Shown here: positions 1-13,873 of the stretch, piece by piece | Layout: every line of letters starts with the position of its first letter | Position numbering within the stretch: position 1 is the first letter of the stretch | NCBI GenBank assembly: GCA_905250885.1 | Contig: CAJNOQ010000851.1 | Coordinates: 1-40,066 of the forward strand | Source of the DNA: Didymodactylos carnosus | Lineage: Eukaryota; Rotifera; Eurotatoria; Philodinida; Philodinidae | Direction: 5' to 3' | DNA length: 40,066 nt | Notes under the pieces: generated by a model | Database searches by the model: none | What the model saw: only the letters and a program-made list of their open reading frames with translations | What the model was told of the DNA's origin: nothing | Made by a program: the position numbers and the translations under genes

Positions 1-550
1 AAATCAATCTGCTATACAGATGCCACGTTAGTAAGTAATTAGAGAGTAAATCAGATATAATGGAAACTAAAGGTACTTTCAACTTCCTGGAATAAAGTAA
101 ACATAAATTTGCTGCTTTGATTCAAACTTCTCTTTACATGACTACCTACGGCTACGGCATAATCAAGGCTGCTCCTCCGTTTGGTGTAATCTTCACCATT
201 TCTTCTGTTTTACAAAGATTTCTTTCATGTGTTTCTTCGTTCTCATGTTCTTAGCTTGGACAAACTATTTTTTTTTAACCTTTGATAGCGTATGCAACCA
301 TTCCAAGCTAGGGCTCGCTGATCGGCAGCGAACATGTTCGGTTGCGAACGGTTTGGTGACCGAACATGTTCGGTAACAAACCGTTCGGTGCCGATCAGCG
401 ATTCCTAGTTTGTGATTGTTGCATGCCTAAAAGTAATATAAGTATGTCGTTTGATAATAATTTCCAAATAAATAATCCTATGTCTTATATCATTTATAAA
501 ACTACTGTAAAAAGATAAAAAAATTGTTACTGTCGCAAATATTACAATAA
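1..550. other. Intergenic, no gene seen
   Basis: I recognise no coding region here. The only clear structure is the palindromic MITE at 308-408, described separately. The rest is AT-rich single-copy-looking DNA. Confidence 0.5.
308..408. mobile_element. Palindromic MITE, hAT-like ends
   Basis: The 101-bp segment folds back on itself. The left end CTAGGGCTCGCTGATCGGCA pairs with the right end, whose reverse complement reads CTAGGAATCGCTGATCGGCA. Inside, arms CGAACGGTTT and AAACCGTTCG flank a palindromic GAACATGTTC core, and a second GAACATGTTC lies in the left half. TAGGG-type tips are usual for hAT-family non-autonomous elements, which is an inference here. I see no clear 8-bp target duplication, so the copy may be old. 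Confidence 0.65.
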
Positions 551-1149
551 ATGATGTCAAAATTACAGAAGGATCGCAAATTAAAAGTGGTACGTATTAT
601 AGAAGAAAATGTCATTATTGTAGATATTGCCAATCCAAATGTGTCTGCCTCATCTCGTTCATCCTCGAGTATACATGCAGAGAAAAATGAAAGAATATTG
701 TGGATAGACTATGATTTATCAACACAATAGTAGACAGAATTGCCAACTCTCTCCATATCGAGATCATTTTCCAACTAGTTTTCGATTTTTGATCTTTCTT
801 TCTTTTGAACAACAATATAATCTTACAATCTTGTAAAATTCTTTTTCTTCTTAAAGAAGAGTGAAGATTTTTGTACCGTTGACTGAAGTTCTGAACGGGT
901 AGAAAATATTATGGCAATGGAATAAAAAATATCCTCATACTGCACTGGCTCTCAACGTTTCCGATTTTGAGAAAGTTGAATTGACCAATCGGTCACCACT
1001 TGCCATCAATTTCTCAGTAAAAAAGACATCTTAGAAAAGGGAGCAGTTGATGCCGTCGCTAATCCTGAGAAAACAAACCTTGTTCAAGTTATTTTTAGAA
1101 GTAATATATTATTTACCTTCAATCAGGACGACAAATTGATCATATGAAA
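551..1149 (+). pseudogene. Unrecognised frameshifted coding relic
   Basis: Three stretches read like protein on the plus strand. The first runs ATG 551 to TAG 730 and encodes 59 residues, including KVVRIIEENVIIVDIANPN. The second is open from 903 to its stop at about 1035 (KYPHTALALNVSDFEKVEL). The third, in a different frame, covers about 1024-1147 (AVDAVANPEKTNLVQVIF) and ends at a TGA. Pieces two and three overlap and would join by a single frameshift. Charged and polar residue use looks protein-like, unlike the surrounding AT-rich DNA. I cannot name a family. It could also be an expressed gene with a missed intron. Confidence 0.35.
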
Positions 1150-1320
1150 TAAAATTCATTCTTGTTTAATTCAAATAAACGTTGAAAATTTATAACAAAT
1201 AGAGATAAACTAGAAAAAGTCGACCAAAAGAACAAAGATATATATGTATATATATAACAAGAAAAATAATAAGTAGACACCGGTACATTGGTAGTTAGAC
1301 AAAAAAGTGAAGTAGAATAT

Positions 1321-4300
1321 TTAGTTTTGAGATGAAGATAACTTTGAATTCATTGAAATAATTGGCATTTTCATCGAAGTATAAAATAATAAATAAGCGT
1401 TTTGATTTTTAGATAATTCTGTTGGATTAATTTGGGTTATTCTGTCATCATTACAAAGATACCAGTCATTTGTTCGAAAATCTCTACAGTATGACGTATA
1501 ATGACCAGCATTCATTGAGCCTAAATGATTGACAACGGCATATAATGAATATTTTGGAGATGATGTTAATGTCCATTGAGTTAAATCAAAATCATTAATT
1601 GGATGACGAATTAAGGACTCGTTTTTAACCCATCTATTATCAGATGTTAGACGAAAACTAAAAAGAAGAAATAAAAATCGTTAAAATTAACATCCTTTAG
1701 AAGACATGACTTTTGAAAATACTAACCGTTTGAATTGTACAATTAACTGTTTTGGTAATTTCCAGATTTTTATCTGTTTTCTAGCATCTCGTTGTACTTT
1801 ACAATTCGGACAATTCCATCTTGAATTCCCAGTTAATAATTCGGGTTCTTCAAATTTAGATAGACATTCTTCAATTGTACTTACATTACGAGGCGGTATT
1901 GGTAAACTGAGACAAATAAAGGGATCGAAACGTTTTGACGAACGTTTGCATATAGAACAGACGGCCGTTGAACGAAATAAACCCTTTGAATAAAAAATGT
2001 ATTATTTATTGAAAATCACGATTTGTTTATTTTATTTACATGATACTGATCGACAATAATAGAATCATTATGTGATTTAAATGCACGCCATGTAACATCC
2101 GCTAATAGAGTATCATTATCATGATAATCTTCCGTTTTTATTTCATTCATTTTTGGACGAGTTTGTATCTTAAATGAATAAATAATAAACATGAGAGAAA
2201 AAAAAACCGAATAACAGTAACTTTGAATCTCATACTCTATTTAAATCTTCATGTAAACAGTCGAGTAGAAAAACTAAAAATTCATGAGCATCTTGTTGTT
2301 TTGTATCCCAATAGGCTTGTTGAATTTTTCCTACGACAATTTTAAATGGTATCGGTCTTAATGAGCCAAATTGTCTTGACCATAGTGCATGAACAAGTTT
2401 CAAATATTCATTGGCCACAACTCCATTATAACCTAATTTATTTGTTACATTAATATCTTTGGAAAAATCACCCGATAAAAAATAATTTGTCAAAATATGA
2501 TTGTACGATAAACTTTGAATAACAGCGTTCATATAACATGAATTACCAAGATTTTCTAAACCTTGAACAAACACAAAAAAAAAGAAACGTATTAATTGAA
2601 GGTGACAGCGGATTTTTAATCTTAATTTCTCACTTATGACATACGACAAAAACAAATGACTTTATTCAACATACCAGTTAGCATATTTGGCTGAGGTTTA
2701 ACGGTTAGCGGCATAGCGCAATAATCAGCAGCTATTTGTTGCTTGTTGATCAACAGTTTTTTGTATCGCTCGATTGTCGGAGGTACTGTAAATGAAAACA
2801 ATATCAAAATATCGATAATTTTTTAATTATACTAAATGGTAATTACCATTTGAAACAGTACTAGTTGAAGGTACTACACGATTTGGTACTTCTTGTGTTT
2901 GAACGATTTGTTGAGGTGTGCTATATGATTCGGATTGTGTTGATATACGTGGTGTTTCGTAACGTTCAGCGTCAGGTAAATCACTTATTAATTGATTGTT
3001 TCGTGGATCCAAAAATATTTTTCTAAAATAAATAGAGATATTTGCTTATCAATTACTGTATTCTTTAGTGGTGAAGATCAAGAATCAATCACATCATGTT
3101 ACCTACTTTCCTGTAGTAGAATCAAATTTTTTTTGATAGATCTGTTTTCCAGCATCCACCGGTGTACTTTTTAGAAAGGGCCGATAAACAGTATCCAGTG
3201 GAATTTTTTGAGCAAGCTAGAAACAACATGATTTTATACAGTAAACAAATTTTAGTTGAGTTTATTGTTATATCTTTCTTACAGAGAGCGGTGCTCCTAC
3301 CTGTTGTCGTTGTTGTTGTTGCTGTGGAGGTATCTGAACATGTTGTGGAGGAATATTTTCTGCGTCAGTCGAAGGTTGAGGACTAGCTAATGAAACCTCG
3401 GGCTTGACATTAGGCATTAACGTATGATTTGTATCATCAATAATCGGTTTTTGACTGCCATTTGTTGATCTAATCATATAGAAAAATTTAATGTGTATTC
3501 AAATAAGCAGTGCATTTTACAATATACATCTGAGGCTTCTTCGCTCGATTTGGCATCACAGGTTCAGTACGAATAGGAGAATCACTTATTGTACTTGAAA
3601 TTTGATTGTTCTAAGAATAAGGAAAAACATGTTTAGAAAAGTAACTAAAAACAGTCATGAAACTAACCTCTGACTGACTATCGATGGGTAATTTATTTGT
3701 CTGTTCTTCTGTTGTTTTTTTTATTTCTGCGTCTAATTCTTCTGAATATTTCATATTAGCATTAACATCGTCTACCTTGGAAGGAATTTGCTGCTGAGGC
3801 GGTTTCGGTTTACGAGCACGATCGATCAATGGCAATAATTTTTCTATAGTTTGTTGACTAAATTGGTCATGATCTGCTGGTTTTACCACGGGTTTCACTT
3901 CCTCCGATGGTGGAACGAAAACAGCTGTGGGTAATTTAGCGGGTATTTCTTCTGGGAGATAAATATCTTCAGGATAGTGTACCTCTAATGAAGAGAAATT
4001 AAAATTAGTTATGCAATGTGTAATTGCTCAAAATCCTTTCATACCAAATGGTTGAATTTCATCGGTGCTTTTTTTTGGTACTGGTGCCGTGTTTTCAGCC
4101 GGATATATACTCGACCAGTCTTCATAGCCTCCGTCCAATACTAGTGGTTGATGTTTAAGTTTGTTGTCTTGATCGAACTAGAAAATACAAAATAATTTTT
4201 GGTGAGAGGGAGAGACGACAAGTAATATACAAAAAGATCACTATAGATGGTACTTACCGTATAAATAGCATTTTTTAAACCGAGTATTACATGACCCACA

Positions 4301-5313
4301 GTTATTTTTTCAAAAACACTATTAGTATCAAATAATACAATGTAATCGTAAGATGAACGATTTTTAAACATTAATTTTGATTGTTCATCCGATAAAGCCG
4401 ATTCAACATACCATGGAGTCCAACTAAAGTAAAATAAAAAGATTTTAAATAAATACATGATTTATTTAACGATATTCACATCATATCTTACCCTTTTTCG
4501 CCTACCATGTCACCTGGTATATTAATACAACATGAATATTTCATATGTGATTCCTTATACAGTGAAGATGGACGCATATCAATAAGTAATATTTGCCGAT
4601 TTTTTTGTAAATATTTATAAAGTTGTTGAGGACGAATCGTTGTAACCACTAGAACATACCAAATTGAATGATTTTAATGATCAAATACTCATAAGATAGT
4701 AACTTACAAGATTTTTCTTCAGCAATTTCATCTTGTTTTTTCTGTTCTTCCATGCGGTTTTTATTATCGCGTTCGTCATATCTAAAATCAAAAACAGAAA
4801 AGAAAAATGGTTAAAGATAGTTTCACGAACGAAAAATCAATATTCGCTTACTTATCTACCTAGTTTTTAAACTATTTGACAACTCTTGAGCTTTTTCATA
4901 CCATAGTGTAGCTGTTAATTTGTATTTGCCACTTCCTTTTGCCTATAATATATAATATTTGGTGAAATAACTTTGACATTATGAGGCGATTAAATTAAAT
5001 TAAATGACAATAATGTTATTGAGTTAGCATTCTTACTCTGTAACCAACTTACCGGATTTTGTTTATCTTCATTTGTATTTTTCAAGAAGTGTAAACACTC
5101 AAACAGTCTCATATATTGAATATAGGCACGTTCTTCATCGCCATTTTGCTCTGCAGTTTTAGCATCTTTCCATGTTGGTTCAATCAAGCTCAATATTGTC
5201 ACACAATTTGACGTTTTCAGTTTTTCAAACGCCGGAATCTTTGTCACTTTATCATTCAACTCTTCAAGATCTTTAGCCAAATATAATTCTATTTTCGGTG
5301 ATGATGAAGACAT
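1321..5313 (-). CDS. USP8: USP8-type ubiquitin carboxyl-terminal hydrolase
   Basis: This is a cysteine protease that removes ubiquitin from endosomal cargo and sorting factors. Sixteen exons (minus strand): 5313-5053, 4942-4860, 4781-4708, 4648-4492, 4423-4258, 4177-4045, 3984-3668, 3610-3528, 3469-3301, 3216-3107, 3022-2847, 2785-2675, 2561-2236, 2168-2040, 1983-1727, 1657-1321. Phases close on 962 codons plus TAA (human USP8 is about 1,118 aa). Domain order matches USP8: an N-terminal USP8-dimerisation-like helical region (about 1-115), a rhodanese-like domain (about 140-290, with LLIDMRP and LVLDGGYEDW), a low-complexity linker, and the USP catalytic domain (614-962). Catalytic residues are Cys622 in GLENLGNSCYMNA and His903 in AGHYTSYC, with Asp921 likely the third. 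Zinc-type pairs CSIC and CPNC are present. The linker carries PLIDRARKP (343-351), a perfect match to the PX[VI][DN]RXXKP STAM-SH3-binding motif. The start was chosen at MSSSSPK; a longer in-frame ATG lies 33 nt upstream. Confidence 0.93.
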
Positions 5314-6803
5314 TATATCAATGGAAAAGGAAAGAAACGAGAGCAACTGAATATTTAGATTCCATTACAAAAAATCTAAAATAATAGAGTAACAGTTTAT
5401 TTGCAAACAGCTCTTCCTCTCACCGAAAGCATCTAAGCTAAAATTCGGCAGTTTAACGGATGAAAATTAAATTTTGTCAACGCTCTTGATAGTTGCTATT
5501 TTAATTATTCACCTTGGTCTTTAGAAAGTCGGGAATAGTCTAGATCTATTTCTTCTCGATGCTTAATGATTCAGATATTTTAGTACGCCAGTTTGGCTTA
5601 AATAACATTCTAGCCTACCCCACTTCACATATAACGTGAGATTACTCTCCTTCGTCTTTTATATGTATCTTTTATAAAGATTAGTCATCAATAAGAGAAA
5701 CAAGGCTAGAATAATGTAATATGATAGTATAGAGATTCCATTTTCCTTTCTTATCGGTCTTGAATATAGCCAATCTAAATTCTTTTCTTTCCTTCGTCTT
5801 CACCATCACTTAAAAGTGTGTCATTATCGCCCAGAATACAACTACCAATAAGACGATGATAATACACTCTTACTGTGACATACTAATGACATACTCGGAA
5901 TACCAAAAATATCCAAGACTAGTCTATTTTTACAATTCGGGCATGCTTGATTCACAGTATCCATCTCATGCATTGATACAGGCATACAGGAATCGAGTCA
6001 GAGACGTGATTGGCGTCTATGTATACGGGCACGCTGCTTGACAGCAAAATATACAAGATGGCTTACTCAGATTTACTCTATCTCATTCAAACATCCGGTC
6101 TTACAGTGATCGGTTTTCCAGAAAAACCTTCAAAAACCGACTAGCAGCAGAAATGAATTTCATATTCGAAATCAGCGTCATCGTGCGAAACGGAGTTGGA
6201 GTTGTACCTAGCCGGAGTTTGCCCAGCTCTGCTGACAGCAATCAAAAAAGTCAAATTACGCTCAAACAAAGAGCTTGGAAGTAGTTTAGTAATAAGATGC
6301 AGTATGCAAAACATTCTGCTTTTGAAACAATAAACAAACAAGAATAAAAACGAATTTCTATTTAAAGAAATGACAAGGTTGTTTTTGTCTTTTATTAAAC
6401 TTTGATATCAAAAAACATTTTTACTTCATTTGTCACAATAGAGAAGGAATTATCATAAAATAGATACTGGAATGGTCAGAATAAGATTAGCCTCGTTGAC
6501 TTCCTTCAAACATGTCGTTATTATCAAAGTTTGCTCAGAAAACAAACAGAGCATTTTACAAGAATATAAATAATATTTTGTTTAAGCGTCAAAGGATAGT
6601 TGATAATTCGAGACATTTTTAGTAAAACGCTAAAAACAAATAACGAAACCAACAACTCAGCAACTCTAATGCATTCCAGAGGCTGAGAATAAGCACTGAA
6701 GACAGTTCAAATTAACAATGTTGCTTTCTTATAGTACGCATCAGTCATGTTACTGTCAAACGAAAGAAAAAATGCTCTGTATATGTCGTTTTTTCAATCA
6801 TGA
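5314..6803. other. Intergenic, little recognised
   Basis: No supported gene. A 61-codon ORF at 5856-6041 has no recognisable domain. On the minus strand near 6150-6240 the sequence GAGCTGGGCAAACTCCG resembles one end of a hAT element, but I see no partner end. Short arms ATTCTAGCC (near 5608) and GGCTAGAAT (near 5704) bracket about 100 bp and might be a small degenerate MITE. Confidence 0.4.
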
Positions 6804-6901
6804 GTAGGCCTGTTACATTCCACTCATCTGAGTGGGAATCGTTCGCTCACTCATTTTTTAATGAATGTGAGTGGTTGATACTACTGATGTAACAGGTCTA
6901 A
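6804..6901. mobile_element. 98-bp MITE with target-site duplication
   Basis: Terminal inverted repeats read TAGGCCTGTTACAT at the left and, reverse-complemented, TAGACCTGTTACAT at the right. Inner hairpins built on ACTCAT/GAGT sequences lie between them. The sequence TTCAATCATGA occurs at 6793-6803 and again at 6902-6912, flanking the element directly. This is the pattern of a target-site duplication (up to 11 bp; 8 bp would fit hAT). It is non-autonomous with no ORF. Confidence 0.75.
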
Positions 6902-6912
6902 TTCAATCATGA

Positions 6913-7817
6913 AACATAAAATCATAAAAATAATTTTATATTTGAAAAATTATTATAGTGAAAGTATAGAGGAAGAATTTTTCACTTGTACTGTGGTTTT
7001 CCGTTATAGTATTTCAATAAGACACATTAGTTATACTGGTGTTTATATACTTTTTTGTTCTTTTTGTTATGAAAAAAAAAAATTCTGAGACGATTTGACC
7101 AGATAATTAACGACGGATACATGTTAGTTTAACATCAATTCGAGTTTTTCCTTTGAGTTATAGAAAATATCTTGTCGACACTCATGAAAGAAATCCAAAA
7201 CAGAGATAGTAGCCGAGCAGCAAACAATCGAAAAAATCTAAAAATAATCAAACACCATAGGTTAATCTAAGATATGGCATATTGGACTTTCTTCTTTAGA
7301 TCTAAAACAGAGAAACAGCAAACAACTTTAAGTTTGGGACGAAATCTTAGACAAATCCAGTTTAAACTATATCTTTTCTCTTGATGAAAAAGGCCATTTC
7401 AATATTACTCGGTTTATCAAGACCACTTTATAGTGAAAAAAACTGGAAAAAGTCATTTGGTTTAAAAAAGTCATCTTGGTAATCGTAGCATTCTCCGAAA
7501 AAACTGAAAACAGAAAATGAAACCATATTTTATTTTGGCTCAAACTCAAAACTTTCATTCAATGGTTTTGAGTTGCTCAAAAATGAAAAAGTGCACGAAA
7601 TAAGCACATTTTTTTCATCTTCTCTCAGCCCGCGTACCAATTTTATTTGTTTCAAACTAAAAGCGGAGAGTAGCAGTTCCATTCAACTGACCAATCACAG
7701 TGAACAGATAGTAGCGCTTCTATATATTACACGCGTTGTTCAAATAAAGACGGATCGACAAAAATGTGCATAAAATCGACAAAATTCTCAACAAATTTCT
7801 AGGACTAGCAACTTAAG
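6913..7817. other. Intergenic, no gene seen
   Basis: AT-rich sequence with only short ORFs of low-complexity composition. I see no RNA gene, repeat or domain. Confidence 0.4.
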
Positions 7818-7868
7818 CTAACTTGAGAATCTCAAGTTAGTAACCGATCTCAAGTTGAGATCGGTTAC
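7818..7868. repeat. Two abutting near-perfect hairpins
   Basis: CTAACTTGAG and its exact reverse complement form 10-bp arms around a 3-nt loop (7818-7840). The last base of that hairpin also begins a second one (7840-7868): arms GTAACCGATCTCAA and TTGAGATCGGTTAC, 14 bp, separated by one base. The two hairpins share the word CTCAAGTT. The role is unknown: a small foldback insertion, an RNA structure or a protein-binding array are all possible. Confidence 0.8.
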
Positions 7869-8784
7869 ATTATTGAGATAGAGTAACGTTTTTTTCTTTG
7901 CTTATAATCAGCCACTCTCAGCTTAGAACACCAAGATTTTACATGTAAACCATGGGAAGAAAACCATAGGAAACCAGTTACTACTACTACTACTGCTACT
8001 GCCATTAGCAGGTAATTTCAGTATTCGTTTAAAAGTAGCTGCGAATAGAAAAAACGTCAAGGAGGTTTCAAAATGGCTGCCGTCGACTTTTAAAACGTTA
8101 AAAAGCTCTTCGATTTCCCTATTTCGATAACCTCGGATCCTAATCATATCCTAAATCACATGACGTATATAAAATTCTACTTGCTACTCGCCTGCAAAGT
8201 TTTTTTTGCGGTGGAAAATTTTTACGATATTCTCATTTCGGGCAAAACTGAAAAATTTTAAAAATCGAATTTTACGGTAACGAAGACAAACTTTAAACCC
8301 CGTTTCACTTAAGAGGGAACTTATCCACAATGGTACATTGTTTTTTTCCATGAAACAGCCTTTTATAGATTATTTTTTATATGGATTAGGAATCTGACGT
8401 CCGTCGCTATTGCTAGACTTTTCGAGTATTCTCGTGCAGCAACCTTGTCTCATTTTTTCTGTGTTTTGGTTTGTTCTTCATTGCTAAGCTTGAAATGATC
8501 GGGCTTTTTTATGAAAATTAGAAGTTTTAGAAGATCTATAGTTTGTATTATCAGGAAAAAGAAGAAGCAATCGTAGGTTCTAGAAATAATTTGCCAGAAC
8601 AGATTTGAATCTCACCTAGTTTCTATTAATTACGAATCTTCCACTTTCAAGAGTGCAGGTTAATAAATTCAGATTCATTATACCATGTTTTCCTCTCGTT
8701 TATTATGGATGTATTTTAGATCATGTTAAAGTTTGTTTTGATTAATATTTAGTGTGGATCACTATTATCTATGAATATAGTTTC
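7869..8784. other. Intergenic / upstream of glucuronosyltransferase gene
   Basis: No gene recognised. A short (TAC)n tract lies at about 7979-8003. The last few hundred bases presumably hold the promoter and 5' UTR of the gene at 8785; I see no clear TATA box. Confidence 0.4.
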
Positions 8785-10526
8785 ATGCGTAGATCTCGAT
8801 TATTCTATTCTATTATCATATTATTCTTTTCATGTTACATAATCACTACAGGTGTCATTATGATCATGTATGGTAAGTCAATTTCATTATTTTTTCAACT
8901 ATAACTATACACTTTTGGTACTCATATTGTATAACTCTGCTTGTAACAGGATTTCATATCAATATAGTACTAGATCTAGAACACAAATCTCTAACATTAT
9001 ATATCATCTGTTTTTTTTCTGAATATCAAATGTCCTATCATTTTCTCAGTTTCTTTTAGTTAAAAACACGGCTAAAACGAATGATGCAAAAGCATGGGAA
9101 AAATTATTTAGTTTATATCCCGGCTTAGAACAACCCATTCGAGAAACATATAATGATCCATCCTCAGCAAGAAGAATCTATATGCTAACACCAACAAAGA
9201 CACGAAGTGAACAAAAACCAGATTTAACACGATTAGCACAAACATTATATTTAGTAAGTTTCATTGGAAAACATTCTGCAAGTGTTTGGCGTCTAAACTA
9301 GTCTCACGATTGAAGCGTGTGACGAATAACAGCTTAACTGAATAATTGCTTTTGTTTAGATACCAAATTTACTATGGATAATAATTGAAGATGAAGTGAA
9401 ACCAACATTACGTGTACGAAAAATATTAGAATCATTCAATATTCCATGTGTACATTTAAACTATCCAACGCCATCTTATTTGAAAATAACAGCAAATCAG
9501 TCTTATTGGAGAAAACCACGTGGAATGTTACAAAAAAATATTGGTCTCGATTGGCTGAGAAATAATACCCAACCGACAGAAGATGCCTTGGTTTATTTCG
9601 CGGATGACGATAATACCTACCATTGGAGAATATTTCGAGAGGTAAAATAAACCGGGTTAGTACATAAATTGTTTGTTGTTTTTAATTCTATTATCTAGAA
9701 AATAAATCTGTTTATCTACATTGGAGTACATTCTATGAGAACTTTACTATTAAGAACACTATTGTGCTTTAAGCTTGTTGTTGCTTGTGTGAGGATAAAC
9801 TTGTGTGAAGTACAGCTTATAGTTTTTGAGCGAGATGTTCGAATTCAGCAGTTATTTCGAGTTAAATGTGTTTCTTTACTGATTAGATACGAAAAGTTCA
9901 AAATGTTGGGGTATGGCCTGTTGGAATTGTCGGCGAACTACTTTACGAAGGTCCCGTGTGTACTAAAGGAAAGGTATGTATGAGATGATTTTTGACTTTT
10001 GCCGTCAACCGACGTATTTTTGGATTTTAGGTTCATTCTTGGTTTTGTTACGTCTTTCGTAATCGTCAATTTCCTATCGATATGGCTGGCTTTGCAATTC
10101 ATTTACGTTTAATTCATTCACATAAAGATTATTATTTCAATGTTAGTGCTGATAGCATTGGCCAGCAAGAATCTCATATTCTTTCAACTATGACAACAAT
10201 AGACGAGTTAGAGTGTCTAGCTAATGATGCATCGAAAGTAAGCAATAAAGACCGTGGCTTTCATTGAAACTTGAGGAGATGACAGAGGACTGAAGATTGT
10301 TATTTTGAAAAGATATCTTGATGCAGTGACGATAGATTCATCGATTACCTGTTTTTTAATAGATGAGCGATTTTAGATTAGTATGATAGAAAATTCAAAT
10401 AATATTTGTTTCGTTTTGTTTTAGATCTATGTTTGGCATACGAGAACAATACCAACATATTTGACATCAGAAGATAGATTAAAACGTGCTAGATTGTCAT
10501 ACGATTTGTTAGAAGAAGTTGTATAA
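8785..10526 (+). CDS. Beta-1,3-glucuronosyltransferase (GT43)
   Basis: This Golgi type II membrane enzyme transfers glucuronic acid from UDP-GlcA to a terminal galactose of proteoglycan linker or glycoprotein glycans. Six exons: 8785-8872, 9060-9253, 9360-9641, 9887-9973, 10031-10237, 10425-10526, closing on 319 aa plus TAA (human B3GATs are about 335). A short N-terminal hydrophobic anchor (residues about 6-29) follows MRRSR. Family motifs come in order: IYMLTPTKTRSEQK with DLTRLAQTL, PRGMLQKN, the metal/UDP-binding VYFADDDNTY (Asp176-178), GVWPVGIVG, FPIDMAGFAIHLRLI, GQQESHIL with the expected catalytic Glu264, and the C-terminal VWHTRT (289-294). All look intact, so activity is expected. 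I cannot say whether it is the GlcAT-I, -P or -S type. AATAAA at 10609-10614 is the likely poly(A) signal. Confidence 0.93.
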
Positions 10527-11770
10527 ATTAGTTTTCTTATTTATTTTTGTTCTAAATCTTGTTTTGCTTTTATTTTAATTGATGTAACTTGTTTTTCTGT
10601 CTGTTGCAATAAATATTTTATTGTTATAAATAATCATATCATTTATAAGTTATGGTTAAGGAGCTATTTTTCTTTAACTGTAAATGACAGCTACTTTGTT
10701 TAACGTATGTTCAATGTTTTTTATTTTCAGATCATACTATAGCTTTGATCTAAGTCTCATTTGGGTATTTAGCTAGTTCGCATGATTCTACCATATGAAT
10801 GCCCTGATATAAAGGAAAACTGATCGACTGAACGTGGGTTCCCAATACTACTTTTCCAAGCGATGGTACTGCCACTATTGCGAGCAAAAAATAGTTTATG
10901 AAATACATTTAGTTTGCTAGGTAGGCATCTGTCAAAGTTCACTACTAGAATTTAATCTGCCTTGAGAGTGTACCTTTCTTTATCATAACGTCTCAATGGA
11001 GGATAGTTCTTGTTTTCTAATTCGTCGAGCTGAAGATCCACTAAATAATGTATCTGTAGATCAATCATCCTATTCTGTTGAATGGAAGAAAAAGGAAGTC
11101 ACCAAAGACAATTTGTTTTAGTTATGAAGAGAGATATGTTTCACGCAACTGAGTTTCGAAGATAATTGCAGAATAATTCTTATTATTTAAAAATTTTCTG
11201 TGAGGTCTCGTGCACGTGTATATTTCAGGGCAATTAATGCGTTCATTCTGTCATGCGAGCTTACTCACCAATTGCATAGAATACGTGAAATTGCATTCGT
11301 GTAAATATAATTTATGTGTGCTTTTGATCTGCTCTGCTCTTTTCTGTGTGTGTTAACCGACTTGATTGCCTCATGAAGAATTGGTATTGCTGTCTTATTG
11401 CCTTCATAACGGGATTTTGTGTTCAACAAAAAATTTGATGCTTTAATTGATAGCAGCTGTAGCACAAATTTTTGCATGAATAAATTCTTCTTGTTTCATT
11501 AATTGAATCCCTATCCTCGAATGCTATTGGATAATCAAATTGGGCGTATCAATAATTTTATCTGACCTCAATTTATCTCAAGAGTGGAGAAAGATATTAC
11601 CATATTTTTTCTCAAACGTTTTTGAATATGTAAAATTCCGTAAAGAATTAAGAATTTGAAACACAGATGGGCACATTGTAGAAAAGAGTAGTCGATTTTG
11701 AAAGAAATAAGTTTTTGTTATTAAAACCTTGTGGGATTGTAGATCGGAAACAGTATTGTTTATAGAATAA
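10527..11770. other. Intergenic between GT43 and PSMC4 genes
   Basis: The first 100 bp hold the upstream gene's 3' UTR and poly(A) signal. A 41-codon plus-strand ORF at 10996-11121 begins MEDSSCFLIRRAEDPLNNV and looks protein-like, but it is unrecognised and could be a relic. An AG acceptor-like TTGTAG lies about 30 bp before the PSMC4 ATG. Nothing else is seen. Confidence 0.4.
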
Positions 11771-13873
<2,103 letters not shown>

